From the NCBI GenBank assembly GCA_030407085.1, contig CM059582.1, positions 199,500,001 to 199,564,000 on the forward strand: a stretch of DNA of 64,000 bases. Reading direction: 5' to 3'. How positions within the stretch are numbered: the stretch's first letter is position 1; each line of letters starts with the position of its first letter. The notes below the pieces were generated by a model. That model saw nothing but the letters and a program-made list of their open reading frames with translations, searched no databases and had not been told where the DNA came from. The position numbers and the translations under genes were made by a program. The stretch is from Trichopria drosophilae (Eukaryota; Arthropoda; Insecta; Hymenoptera; Diapriidae). Below, one piece after another: positions 53,501 to 63,876 of the stretch.

Positions 53501-56074
53501 GATACGGGAGTGGGGATAGTGAGGGGCTATAACTTTGGAGAATCGTCCGCCATTTTGAAAGAACCGACAGTATAACTTAGGATGGGGACTACTGTATTTT
53601 TTCTACTATTAATTTGAACAATGTACTACATCTTGTCTCTTAGGCATTTACATACTGTCTAATAAAATTATTACTACTGTTATTATTATCGATTACATGC
53701 CATAATATTAACAAAATATAATATTATGACAAAAAATATTATTGTGAATAATATTATTGTAAAAAACGTTATTGTTAATAATATTATTTTTTTAAATATT
53801 ATTGTAAAGAGTATTTAAATTCTCCCATACATTACTTTGGAGACAGAGTTTTTAAGAACAGATATTGTAAGATTAGAAATAGTTTAGTGAAAATAAATTT
53901 AATATTCTACATATAATTTGACATTATGAGCAATGCCTCGTAAGTCCATTGTACGTTTGGACGTACTATTGAAGTATTCAATTATGTCGCACCATGACCG
54001 GACTAATTCTCGTTAGAATTATGACCTAACCTAACCTATCCTAACCTAACCTAAGCTATCATAACCTATCATAACCTTTTATAATATTAAATCATTAAGT
54101 ACACTGTAAAAAATGAAAATGAAATTTACAATGCAATGGTAATTTTCAATCATAGAAATTTGATAATAACACTACGTTGAGCGTTGAAATTTTACCGAAG
54201 TGAGGTTAGAGGTTTACCGCCGCATTGTAAATTTACGACGTCGAGCATAGGGAAAATACTAGACTGTTGTACTTTTACTACGTCAAACGTAGGTAATTTT
54301 TCGAGCCTACGTTGGACGTGGTAATTTTACAAACGAGTAATATATCACAAGATTTAGGGAAAGTTACTGTGTTCCACATAGTAAATTGACTGCGTTGAAA
54401 GTGGGTAATTTTTTAGTCCATTCTCAACTGTAATTTTACACGATTTTTTTTTACAGTGTACACAGTTTCATATTTTTTTTGTCAGAATTATGACCTAACC
54501 TAACCTATCCTAACCTAACCTAACCTTTTATAATATTAAATCCTTAAGTACAATATTTATCACAGTAGTATTATGTAGTTTCATATTTTTTTTGTCAGAA
54601 TTATAACCTAACCTAACCTAACCTAACCTAACCTAACCTTTTATAATATTAAATCATTAAGTACAATATTTATCACAGTAGTATTATGTAGTTTCATATT
54701 TTTTTTGTCAGAATTATGACCTAACCTAACCTATCCTAACCTAACCTTTTATAATATTAAATCCTTAAGTACAATATTTATCACAGTAGCATTATGTAGT
54801 TTCATATTTTTTTTGTCAGAATTATAACCTAACCTAACCTATCCTAACCTAACCTTTTATAATATTAAATCATTAAGTACAATATTTATCACAGTAGTAT
54901 TATGTAGTTTCATATTTTTTTTGTCAGAATTATGACCTAACCTAACCTAACCTAACCTAACCTAACCTTTTATAATATTAAATCATTAAGTACAATTATA
55001 TAGTTTCATATTTTTTTTGTAATATTTTTCACAGTAATATTTTCTTACAGTAATTACTAATATGTTTCATAATAATATTTTTTACAATAATATTTAAAAA
55101 AATAATATTATGGCATGATACCATTATTATCATGTACGAAATGTTCGGCAAACATTTAATTTATATCTAATTTCATCTATTTCGATTTCAAAAAACTAAA
55201 ATATGTATAAAAATACATTTCGACTAATTTCGACTACTAATTTCATATGTTGTAATATTAAAAATGAATTATGATGACATATAATAGTTACGAAATGATA
55301 AAAATATGTAATAATAAGACACTACTTACTCGGTGGTGGCGGTATGTAATTTTGAATGGATAGCGGAGGTTTATATCCATAACCCGGATGATAAGACGTC
55401 GACTGCGATAAAGGAGGTGGCGACGGACTGTGTGACCTTTTCAAAGGTCCCTATCGAAACAAATAATGTATTACATAACCAAACAACTATTCGAAATAGT
55501 AATTCTTACACTAGGGAGTAAAGTATGTGTCGGAGACGCTACAGCAACTTTGTAAGGTAGCGGTCGAGTAGGTAAAGGCAAATACACATGTACTGCTGGC
55601 GGAGTTGCCTGATCCATGTATCCACTGACAGCCGGCATCAATTCCGAACATACTCTGAAATAATAAAATATAATACCAACATTTTTACAAGTTAATAAAA
55701 TTCTTACGTTTCTTTAATTAGTCGCCGTCTGTTGTCGCCTTCGTGTAAAACTTTTTTTAATTGTACAAACAACTGATGCTTTTCTGCTTTTAGCTGCGCC
55801 AATTCATTTTCTAAATTTGTTATTTGTTCTCGGGTTTCGCCCAGGGTCATAACATCTTGCTTTTGTTGACGTTCGCGCTCCTTTCTCTGCCTTTCTTCTT
55901 CTGCATCCGCTTCTTGTTCTAAACGTCAATATCAATTTAATAACCAGATACAATTTTGTATCGTTTAAAATATATACCTTGTTTCTTTCGTTGACGTTCT
56001 CTTTGTATATGATTCTTTAGAGCTTGCCACATATGTTCATTTCTTTGCGGTGGTCCGACAACTGCGGTCGGCAT
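47586..56074 (-). CDS. GPS2: G protein pathway suppressor 2 (GPS2) homologue, 8 exons, complete
   Basis: GPS2 is a nuclear subunit of the NCoR/SMRT-HDAC3 corepressor and a brake on JNK signalling. Exons (minus): 56074-55978, 55918-55708, 55654-55510, 55450-55330, 48303-48250, 48122-47961, 47905-47817, 47759-47586. The sum is 1053 nt, 350 aa; the human protein is 327 aa. The N-terminal half of the first 103 residues is a charged coiled coil (RERQRKKQEQEADAEEERQ) ending in the family signature EKHQLFVQLKKVLHE (78-92) followed by RRR. This segment binds NCoR/SMRT and TBL1 in other animals. The rest is low complexity, rich in Pro, Tyr and Gly (PPPGTYPAPPPGTY near the end), with FYPRPGSH resembling the vertebrate tail. 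Exon 5 is a 54-nt micro-exon. Intron 4 (48304-55329) is 7.0 kb of repeats. A leader intron acceptor lies at 56129-56130, inside a 40-bp tandem duplication. Convergent with spn-E, divergent from the reductase-like gene. Confidence 0.9.
48625..49340 (+). mobile_element. LINE C-terminus with a threefold 185-bp tandem repeat
   Basis: The frame 48625-48918 ends ELCSCGQADTSKRTLTECHK, a CxCG...H/R...EC zinc-knuckle-like LINE terminus, then ETFSRFAKELLDLITSL and REIKTFC-stop. The last 55 codons plus the 3' UTR recur twice more (starts near 48780, 48966, 49151), each still open to the stop. In GPS2 intron 4. Confidence 0.75.
49510..49790 (+). mobile_element. LINE fragment: linker before RT
   Basis: One frame reads WYSKELREDIVRKKIYHRIW, CIRSSRACYREYIR and KSFWSYINI, matching the N-terminal linker of the element at 28065 (SCYRRYID, KSFWSYIKN). 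A stop and a frameshift make it a remnant. Confidence 0.7.
49791..51770 (+). mobile_element. LINE 3' region split by a CCCAGTAAAC element
   Basis: Upstream part (49791-49927): YGIIGWGGRFKTAIDQLERL, QKRILKIIG. Downstream part (51315-51573): NTRFKSVSLPCHTTKIGQRS, YEYFATKYYNQLPNEL, stop at 51571. The 3' UTR ends in AATAAATATTATATTATTAT at about 51768. The two parts are contiguous in related LINEs. Confidence 0.75.
49928..51314. mobile_element. TIR element, CCCAGTAAACGAAAA ends, inside a LINE
   Basis: Left CCCAGTAAACGAAAATGGAT, right ATCCATTTTCGTTTGCTGGG. The interior is rich in GAATT/AATTC words. An internal hairpin has perfect 28-bp arms (CAAAGAAATTAATTGAGAAT then TGACCGAG, about 50805-50910). 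No transposase. Target duplication not resolved. Confidence 0.7.
51771..53331. repeat. Repeat-derived DNA built of GGAATTC/GGGATTCAA words
   Basis: Many short words such as GAGGGGATTCAA recur in both orientations. TIR ends of the CCCAGTAAAC group occur at 52211-52239 (TTTTTTCGTTTACTGGG) and 52634-52661. No open frame of note; a LINE 3' scrap may lie near 52680-52850. Confidence 0.45.
53332..53596. mobile_element. Pogo-like MITE, CCTAAGTTATA subtype (intact ends)
   Basis: 265 bp including TA at both ends: TACAGTAGTCTCCACCCTAA at left, TTAGGATGGGGACTACTGTA at right. Internal CCAAAGTTATA repeats. About 85% similar by eye to the copy at 3494. Confidence 0.85.
53990..55010. repeat. Minisatellite containing telomere-like CCTAA runs
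   Basis: At least six units of about 105-120 bp. Each has GTCAGAATTATGACCTAACC, 4-7 CCTAA/CCTATC pentamers, CTTTTATAATATTAAATC and a shared TTAAGTACAATATTTATCAC tail. Pentamer blocks are near 54000, 54490, 54600, 54715, 54830 and 54935. AATATTATTG-rich inverted flanks lie at 53690-53830 and 55020-55110. Confidence 0.85.
54100..54460. mobile_element. MITE with CACTGTAAAAAA ends inside the minisatellite
   Basis: TA-CACTGTAAAAAATG at left and TTTTTTTTTACAGTG-TA at right, with TA duplicated: a Tc1/mariner-type layout. The interior carries GTAATTTTAC/GTAAATTTAC words in both orientations. It interrupts the repeat unit at TTAAGTA. Confidence 0.75.
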
Positions 56075-56120
56075 TTTATTTGTTGACTCTATTTCGAATA
56101 GAGTATGATCCAGTAATTAT

Positions 56121-56200
56121 TAACTTTCCTAAAACAAAAACAATGTAACATTTTTATTATTAACTTTCCTAAAACAAAAACAATGTAACATTTTTATTAT
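56121..56200 (-). repeat. Perfect 40-bp tandem duplication carrying the GPS2 leader splice acceptor
   Basis: Positions 56121-56160 and 56161-56200 are identical. On the minus strand each unit contains a pyrimidine-rich run ending in GTTTTTGTTTTAG/GAAAG, a good 3' splice site. The proximal one gives a 54-nt untranslated piece before the GPS2 ATG at 56074. The duplicate offers a second acceptor 40 bases earlier in the transcript. Confidence 0.6.
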
Positions 56201-56599
56201 AATTTTATTGTAATGAAGTTTACTTTATTGTAAATATGAAGATTTAAAAATTAAAGATTTTTTGACAGCTTTTTATACCTCACTTTCAACTGTCCGTTGG
56301 AAAGAGAGAGAACGATTTACTACAAAATCACTTTGTAGATAAATGAAGCGATAAAAACAAATTTACTTTTTCATATTTGCAAAAGTTAAAAAAGGGAGAG
56401 TTGCAAACTATTGGATTGGGAATTAGGATTGATTTAGGATTGGGAATTGGCGTCGGTTGGACTGTATAGGTTAGGTTTGAAAAAATTTTTGAAGGTTAAG
56501 ATAAAATTCCGACAGGTGGCGTTTGAGATCGATAGATGATCGATCAAAATCTACAAGCGTAATCTTATCAATTATGCATCGTGTTATTAGAAGTAATTT

Positions 56600-56703
56600 A
56601 GACGATAAGATAAGCTGAAGTATAAAATACACTGCAGTTCTAGCTTTGCACGCTGCATTCGTGATCGAGCAAGTCATTCAAAGTTTACCAACATTATACG
56701 ACA
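56600..56703 (+). promoter_or_regulatory. Core promoter and leader of the reductase-like gene
   Basis: TATAAAA lies at 56621-56627, about 80 bp upstream of the ATG. It is preceded by two overlapping GATA-type sites (CGATAAGATAAGC, 56604-56616). A plausible start of transcription is 25-35 bp after the TATA, in the segment around 56650. The roughly 630 bp between this gene and GPS2 therefore serves two divergent promoters. Confidence 0.45.
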
Positions 56704-56776
56704 ATGAAGAAAATTGTCATTTTTGGAGCTACTGGCAACACCGGTTTATGTTCCGTTGAACATGCTCTTAAAAAAG
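56704..56776 (+). CDS. First exon of an NADPH-dependent flavin/biliverdin reductase-like gene (partial)
   Basis: The 24 complete codons read MKKIVIFGATGNTGLCSVEH then ALKK, then one base before a good donor (AAAAAAG/GTAATT). The GATGNTG segment is the dinucleotide-binding GxxGxxG loop of atypical short-chain dehydrogenases. The whole stretch, including the KK and the spacing to the following helix, resembles the start of biliverdin reductase B / NADPH flavin reductase (about 200 aa). That cytosolic enzyme reduces flavins and biliverdin-IXbeta with NADPH. Only the first strand, the loop and part of the first helix are here; the catalytic part must lie in later exons, probably beyond 64000. A possible but doubtful second exon is at 57332. 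Other NmrA-like SDRs share the motif, so the name is provisional. Upstream is a TATA-like box. Head to head with GPS2. Confidence 0.7.
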
Positions 56777-57331
56777 GTAATTTATTAGGTTTTATAAATA
56801 TATTCAAGTAGTGTTGAGTAATTATTTGAATTTGGAGTCATCGTAACTTGTGCCAACTTTCGTAAAGTTCAGTTCGATACGAATTTATCAAAAGTCAGTC
56901 GATCTTGTGAATTTGTTTGAATTTATGAACCGTTTGGTTGTCGTTAATGTAAATAAATCTTAGTATCATTTAGTTAAACAATTGAAAGTTAGAAATGGTT
57001 TTAATTCATTTAAATTTGAAAATAAAAAGTACCTTACGTTTTTTAATTAAAAAGTACAATTATATCGTTGAAAAAATTTAGATAAACTTATATAATGATG
57101 AGTTTTAATAAAAGATTAATGAAGTATTTGTATACATTTATCTCTTTTTGTTTTTTGTTAATAATATAGGTTTAAGTTCATTTATATTATGTATATTTAG
57201 ATATATTTAGTGGTAAAGACGAATTTTACTTTTCTAAGTTGACGTTTATTTTTTTAATATACATATTGGATCGTTCCTTTCGTTTGATGATAAACAAATT
57301 GTACAATTTATATAATTATGTACATTTTCAG

Positions 57332-57390
57332 TTTTTAATGTAATGGTCACTCCTCGAGCACAAATCGGTGCTGAAATGAAGGCCAAATAA
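57332..57390 (+). pseudogene. Possible decayed or alternative second exon of the reductase-like gene
   Basis: After the acceptor TACATTTTCAG (ending 57331) the sequence continues the phase of exon 1. It reads V-F-N-V-M-V-T-P-R-A-Q-I-G-A-E-M-K-A-K and then TAA. The pattern resembles the second beta strand of biliverdin reductase B (a hydrophobic strand, Arg, then an acidic/Lys helix start). A product ending here would be only 44 residues and could not be an enzyme. It may be chance, a dead duplicate exon, or a terminal exon of a truncated isoform. Confidence 0.25.
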
Positions 57391-57664
57391 CATCTATTTT
57401 AATTTAGTTCGATTTCTGAACTTGGTTCGATTTATTCCACTATTCCAAGATCTTCTATATTAAAATTATTTTCACTTGTATAGTTACTTAAGAAAAAATT
57501 GCAGAAAAGAAAAATTCTTACTTATTTGATAATTTGACATTTTCTTGGCATGTTCAACATTTTTCTTCATTGGATTGTTAACGATCAGATATTTAAAAAC
57601 CAAGCTTTTTAAGATTTTCTTCGTTTATTTTAACAATATCTCTCTTAACAATTGATAACTCTTT

Positions 57665-57945
57665 TCAATTTTTAACCATTAATCATTACTTCAAAATCCT
57701 GTGGAACTGAGTCGCAATAATTTCCAAAAGTGATGACCACCGATTTGTCAATGTTTAGCCTCAAATTTTTTTTGTACAACCATGAGTAAATGACGTTTAA
57801 CTTGTTAGATATAGCTACGTTCTTGCCAAGATTTATTTCTAATAAGTATTGCAGTGTCATCAGCACATTCTATTAACTCTTCTAGTAATATCAATAAATC
57901 ATTTATATATAAGATAAATAATAATGGTCCTAATATGGTCCTACA
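57665..57945 (-). mobile_element. LINE (family B) remnant
   Basis: On the minus strand: TILGPLLFILYINDL, motif C as CADDTAILI, a frameshift, then WLYKKNLRLNIDKSVVITFG and NYCDSVPQDFEVMING. The active-site neighbour Tyr/Phe has become Cys. Confidence 0.75.
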
Positions 57946-58240
57946 ATGTAAAATTACATTTTTTTTAAGTACACAATCGATATAAAATTATGACTAATAT
58001 TTCTATTTTTAACTTCTGTACTATAAATTTAAATGTTCATTGTAAATTTTACACGTTTATGTAAAATTTCCTTCTTTTTTCGTTTATTATTTACTGGAAA
58101 TGTGTAATTTTACAACATGTGATAGGAAATGTCAACAAAATTGTAAAATTCATTTTTAGTTTATTGGGTTGAATATCGATTTTGAATGCATATGAATAAA
58201 TATTATCATGCAGTAATAAATGTAATTTAAAGTATTTTTT
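57946..58240. repeat. Direct repeat of a MITE seen in the palindrome
   Basis: Matches 59130-59395 in the same orientation (AATCGATATAAAATTA, AATTTTACAC, TTCATTTTTAGTTTA(T/C)TGGGTTG). Non-coding. Confidence 0.6.
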
Positions 58241-61200
58241 AGTGACCATTATTATTTTTCTTTGTAATAAAGGCATTTATGCGCATTAATAAATAAATTA
58301 TATAGAATGGAAAAACGACCCAAATAACTATTAAAAGTTTGAGTAACGTCAAGCAAGAAATAGAATAATTTTGACAATTGTTACTTCATTTCTTAACTAT
58401 TACTAGGGATTGCGACATTTAAATATATGAAATTCTAATAACAAATTAATGCACTCTAAATCTGAATATTTTGAGCCATATTATATCTTATCATGCAGTA
58501 ATAAATGTAAATTAAAGTGTTTTTTTAATGTCTATTTCATTTAGGGATAATTTAATTGCATGTCGATACAGATAGTTCGTAAATAAACCGACGTTGAAAT
58601 TTTCTGATAATGTTATCGTGTTCGTAATTGGTATTTAATTACCTGTGTATTAAATTAGTTAACATTTTATTCCATTGTTTCAAGTTTCCAAAATATCAAA
58701 CGAAGTAGGCGTTAATCCATAAGTGCATCATTAACTTTTGAATGATTGTAAATAAGCATTCAACGTTCCATAATTACGTATCGATAGAATAGTCGGAAGG
58801 TTACAACATTGATTTTTCTCAAATCGAACAAGATTTTTTGACGAAAACCTTTGCAGGTTGTGAATTTGTGGATAAATTTTCAGTTATCAATTTAACGAAG
58901 TCTATCCCCTTCTGACAATGACCCAATGTTATTAATTTTTAGAAACAAAACAAAAATATCAAGGGAAGTGACGAAAGCAATGATTAAATTGTACGCTCAT
59001 TATATTAGATTATCAATATTCGTCAAAATTATCAAGCATTTTATCCTTTCAAAACTTTACGTTTGTTCATGAGCCAAAAGAATTGGTTTGGAACATTTTA
59101 CATGAAGAAGAATTGAAAATTACAAAGACGATGTAAAATTACATTTTTTTATGTACAATCGATATAAAATTACTACGATTGCCGCTGGTATTTTTATTTC
59201 CACCTTCTGCACAATAAATTTAAACTTTCATTGTAAATTTTACACATTTATAGTAAATTTCCTTCTGTTTTCGTTTATTATTTACTAGAAACATGTAATT
59301 TTACAACATTTAATAGGAAATGTCAACAAATTGTAAAATTCATTTTTAGTTTACTGGGTTGAATATCGATTTTGAATACATATGAATAAAAAAATAGTAA
59401 AATATTAAAATATGAATGCATTTGAATTTCAAAAAAGTATTTCCCAAAATTCCTAATACATTTAAATCTAAAAATAATATATTGTTGAAAATGTGTGACA
59501 TAATAACTTTTTTAATCAAATAAGAAGCTGTAAAAAGTGTGCAATGTAAGAAATGCATTTCAATCTTCAAAAAAGTATTTAACGAAATCTCGAATACTTT
59601 AGAATCCAAAAGTAACGTGACGTTTAAAAGTACAAAATGTATTTTAATAAAAAAAAAATAAGTACAAGAATTTGGAATTATTTTGACACATTTTCCTCTT
59701 TTGACAATTTCAAATACCTTTAAATAACAAACAAAATCTGAAATTACTGAGTACGAAATGTTGATTTTAAATACGAATCTGAAAATAATAAAATGCTAAG
59801 ACATTCTAAAATTTATGTATCTCTATACTCGTATAATATAATATTTGAATGCATTTGTTTCGAATCCAAAAATAATGTATCATTTAATTAAAAAAATATA
59901 ATAGATGCAGGGTGGCGCAAAAATAAAAAAAAGTTTAAATTTTTATAAGCATACATCACAAATAAATTCAGTATGTGAAAAACAGTACTCTCAATTTTTT
60001 CAGTTTTTTCGGTCAATATTTAGAGGTTGCTGTCTTTGCTTAAAGATCGTTTAATGAAATAAATGCTATTGAATTGATATAGTACATGCTTTGTACGATG
60101 AATGATAAATGCATTCGAATATTACATTTCACGAGTATAGAGATGCATTAATTTTAGAATGTTTTAGCATTTTATTATTTTCGGATTCGTATTCAAAATC
60201 AACATTTCGTATTCATTAATTTCAAATTTTTTTTTTTATTTAAAAGTATTTAAAATTGTTAAAAGAGGAAAGTGTGTCAAAATAATTCCAAAATCTGGTA
60301 CTTATTTTTTTTTTTATTGAAATACAAAAGATAGTAGTGTATTTGTATTTACATCTATATTAACCGATGCGCTTGAGAAAGGTCAGCAGGTAGATGTTAT
60401 CTATACTGACTTTTCCAAGGTCTTTGACAGAGTATCAAAGATTAGATTAATCTCAAAATTATACAACGCCGGTATTAGCGTATCACTCTGTAAATGGCTA
60501 CTTGACTATTTAACTGACAGAAGTCAGTGTGTTAGATATAAGAACTTTCAGTCACGCCTGATCGATGTACTATCAGGAGTCCCACAAGGGTCTCATCTAG
60601 GTCCGCTATTGTTTTTGATTATTATTAACGATATCGATACAGTATTTCAGCACTCTCAGTTTCTGTTCTTCGCTGATGATTGCATATTATTTAGAGTAGT
60701 AGATCCATTAGGTGGTGGTGCTGTACTCTTATGAGATTTAGATTCTCTACTTCAATGGTGCGAAAGTAATTCCATGGCACTAAACACGAAAAAATGTAAA
60801 GTGTTAAGCGTATCAAGAACGTGTTCTCAGTTTTCTTTTACCTATACTATTAATGGTGCAATACTGGAAAAAGTACCATTTATTAGTGACCTGGGAGTAC
60901 GATCATCGATAATAAACTGATGTTCATCGGACAAATTGATTATATAACTAAAAAGCGCTTAAAAATTTAGGTTTTCTTAAGTGACAATGTCAAGAATTTG
61001 TGAATACTTCAGCAATAATAATCTTATACAACTCACTGGTTAAATCTATTTTATGATTCTTCCGTTTGGTTACCATTATTTGACGTTCATAAAAGAAAGT
61101 TGGAAAGAGTGCAGTATAAGTATTTATCATTTATCTCCTATAAATTAAAATTACAGAATCCTGCTAGATCGCATGACTACCGAAGTTGCCACTAAAATTA

Positions 61201-63084
61201 GCTTAAGCACATTTAAGTTACATAGAATTTATTCTGATGTTTGTCTGCTGTATAAAAATGTAAATGGTTTAATTCTTTGTCCAGAACTAAATTCTTGCCT
61301 TATACACTGGGAAAGTCTGTATTCTTTTTGAAACAATAGACTCTTTTTGCCATAGGTCTACAGAACTGAAAATGGTCTTAACTCTCCTGTAAATCGACTT
61401 ATTAAACTTGGTAATAGCCCTAATTGTCTTGCACTTAAACAGCTTCATTTTGGTTGCGTCAAAAGAAAACTACATTTTTGCAACATTATTGTTAACTTCA
61501 AGCCTTTTAAAATAATAAGTAGATCCTTGTTATCTTTATATATCACTGCGCACCGGAACCTTAGGTTAATACTTTAAATATTACTAATTGTTCATTTCTG
61601 TAAGTTTATTTTTCTTTGCAATTGATGTATTTCTTGGCGGGCAGTATTGCACGTCTTTTGGTTAAGAAACAAAAAAAAAAAATATACATTTTGTACGTTT
61701 AAATGTAATGTTATTTTTTGGATTCTAAAGTATTTGGGATTTTTTTAAATACTTTTTTGGGGATTGAAATGCACTTCTTACATTTCACACTTTTTACAGC
61801 TTCTTATTTGATTAAAAAAGTTATTATGTCACACATTTTCAACAATATATTATTTTTAGATTTAGATGTATTCGGAATTTTGGGAAATACTTTTTTGATA
61901 TTCAAATGCATTCATATTTTAATATTTTACTATTTTTTTATTCATATGTATTCAAAATCGATATTCAACCCAGTAAACTAAAAATGAATTTTACAATTTG
62001 TTGACATTTCCTATTAAATGTTGTAAAATTACATGTTTCTAGTAAATAATAAACGAAAACAGAAGGAAATTTACTATAAATGTGTAAAATTTACAATGAA
62101 AATTTAAATTTATAGTTCAGAAGGTGGAAATAAAAATACCAATGGTAATCGTAGTAATTTTATATCGATTGTACATAAAAAAATGTAATTTTACATCGTC
62201 TTTGTAATTTTCAATTCTTCTTCATGTAAAATGTTCCAAACCAATTCTTTTGGCTCATGAACAAACGTAAAGTTTTGAAAGGATAAAATGCTTGATAATT
62301 TTGACGAATATTGATAATCTAATATAATGAGCGTACAATTTAATCATTGCTTTCGTCACTTCCCTTGATATTTTTGTTTTGTTTCTAAAAATTAATAACA
62401 TTGGGTCATTGTCAGAAGGGGATAGACTTCGTTAAATTGATAACTGAAAATTTATCCACAAATTCACAACCTGCAAAGGTTTTCGTCAAAAAATCTTGTT
62501 CGATTTGAGAAAAAGAAATGTAGTAACCTTCCGACTATTCTATCGATACGTAATTATGGAATGTTGAATGCTTATTTACAATCATTCAAAAGTTAATTAT
62601 TCTCCTATGGATTAATGCCCTGCGATTGATATTTTGGAAACTTGGAACAATGGAATAAAATGTTAACTAATTTAATACACAGGTAATTAAATACCAATTA
62701 CGAACACGATAACACTATCAGAAAATGTCAACGTCGTTTTATTTACGAACTATCTGTATCGACACGCAATTAAATTATCCCTAAATGAAATAGACATTAA
62801 AAAAACACTTTAATTTACATTTATTACTGCATGATAAGATATAATATGGCTCAAAATATTCAGATTTAGAGTGCATTAATTTGTTATTAGAATTTCATAT
62901 ATTTAAATGTCGCAATCCCTAGTAATAGTTGAGAAATGAAGTAACAATCGTCAAAGTTATTCTATTTCTTGCTTGACGTTACTCAAACTTTTAATAGTTA
63001 TTTGGACCGTTTTTCCACTCTATATAATTTATTTATTAACGGGCATAAATGCGTTTATTACAAACAAAAATAATAATGGTCACT
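58241..63084. repeat. 4.8-kb palindrome with a LINE in the right arm
   Basis: The left arm 58241-59870 is mirrored by about 60105-63084 once the LINE at 60327-61688 is removed; each arm is about 1.65 kb. Examples: AGTGACCATTATTATTTTT (58241) with its complement ending 63084; GGTCATTG (62401 region) with 58915. The outer ends are LINE 3' UTR tails. The spacer is about 235 bp. Mirrored 87-aa frames at 59346-59609 and 61718-61981 are by-products. Confidence 0.85.
60327..61683 (+). mobile_element. LINE inserted in the palindrome arm
   Basis: Motif A IYTDFSKVFDRVSK, WLLDYLTDRSQCVRYK, motif B LSGVPQGSHLGPLLF, motif C FFADDCILFR, a stop, then LDSLLQWCESNSMALNTKKC. The post-YADD part is decayed. It ends in a poly-A-like run and is flanked by ATACA at 60322-60326 and 61684-61688. 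Confidence 0.85.
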
Positions 63085-63290
63085 TGATACATAAATCTAA
63101 ATTAAGCAATGAATAATGAAAATTCCAACAACCTTATTGGAAAAACGCATAATTTTAGTTTTATTAGGATTAATGAATAAATTATTGTCTGTACACCACT
63201 CAGAAATACTATTAAGATCAGATTGTAAACATGAAGCATCGAGTTTACACTGCACGATAGATCTTCATATCGTCTGCATAAAATAAAACC
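63025..63290 (-). mobile_element. LINE fragment with YADD motif and 3' tail
   Basis: On the minus strand: LFYADDMKIYRAV, a frameshift, LDASCLQSDLNSISEWCTDN and NLFINPNKTKIMRFSNK. This is joined directly to the LINE 3' UTR (GCATTTATGCCCGTTAATAA) that forms the palindrome's outer end, so the middle of the element is deleted. Confidence 0.75.
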
Positions 63291-63299
63291 TTTGAATTA

Positions 63300-63876
63300 G
63301 AAATTCAATTTACAATATCATTAAATATATCATAAAAATGTTAAATAATATTTCAATTCAATTCAATTTAATTCAATTTTATTCAGATGTATACAATATT
63401 TGTACAATTTATCTATATATAAAAAATATACAAATATATCCTACAGAGATACATAAATATCAGTGCACAGGCCCAAAAGACTTAATCTAAATACAAAAAC
63501 TAAAATTAAAAACTATAATATGTAACTAAACTTACAATATATAACTAGAACTAAAATGCAAAAATTCTAACCAAAACCATTTATTTATTTAATACTATTA
63601 TCGATTATCTGATAACAAAAACTATGAAAATAATTTCTGGATAACGACAATTAAAACCATTAAACTTTTTTTTTTTTTTTTTAAATTAATTAACGGGCGG
63701 AATCGCCCTTTTTACTGAATTGTTTTTGGTGAAAACCATTAAACTTATTAAAATAAATAATTTATGTAAATTTGAGTCAAGCAAGAAATAGAATAATTTT
63801 GTCAATTGTTACTTAATTTCTTAACTATTACTTTACGATTGCTACTTTACGATTTCCTAATGATTGCGACATTTAA
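63300..63876. other. Non-coding AT-rich DNA
   Basis: It contains TTCAATTCAATTTAATTCAA words (63352-63385) and a T17 run followed by GGGCGGAATCGCCC (63666-63707), probably another LINE 3' hairpin and tail on the minus strand. No gene. Confidence 0.45.

Noticed and set aside
53990..55010. True chromosome end
   Set aside because: The CCTAA runs are short, interrupted and part of a longer unit, and lie inside a GPS2 intron with genes on both sides.
59346..61981. Two nearly identical 87-aa proteins (59346-59609 minus, 61718-61981 plus)
   Set aside because: They are the same DNA seen in the two arms of the palindrome, AT-rich with no recognisable domain.
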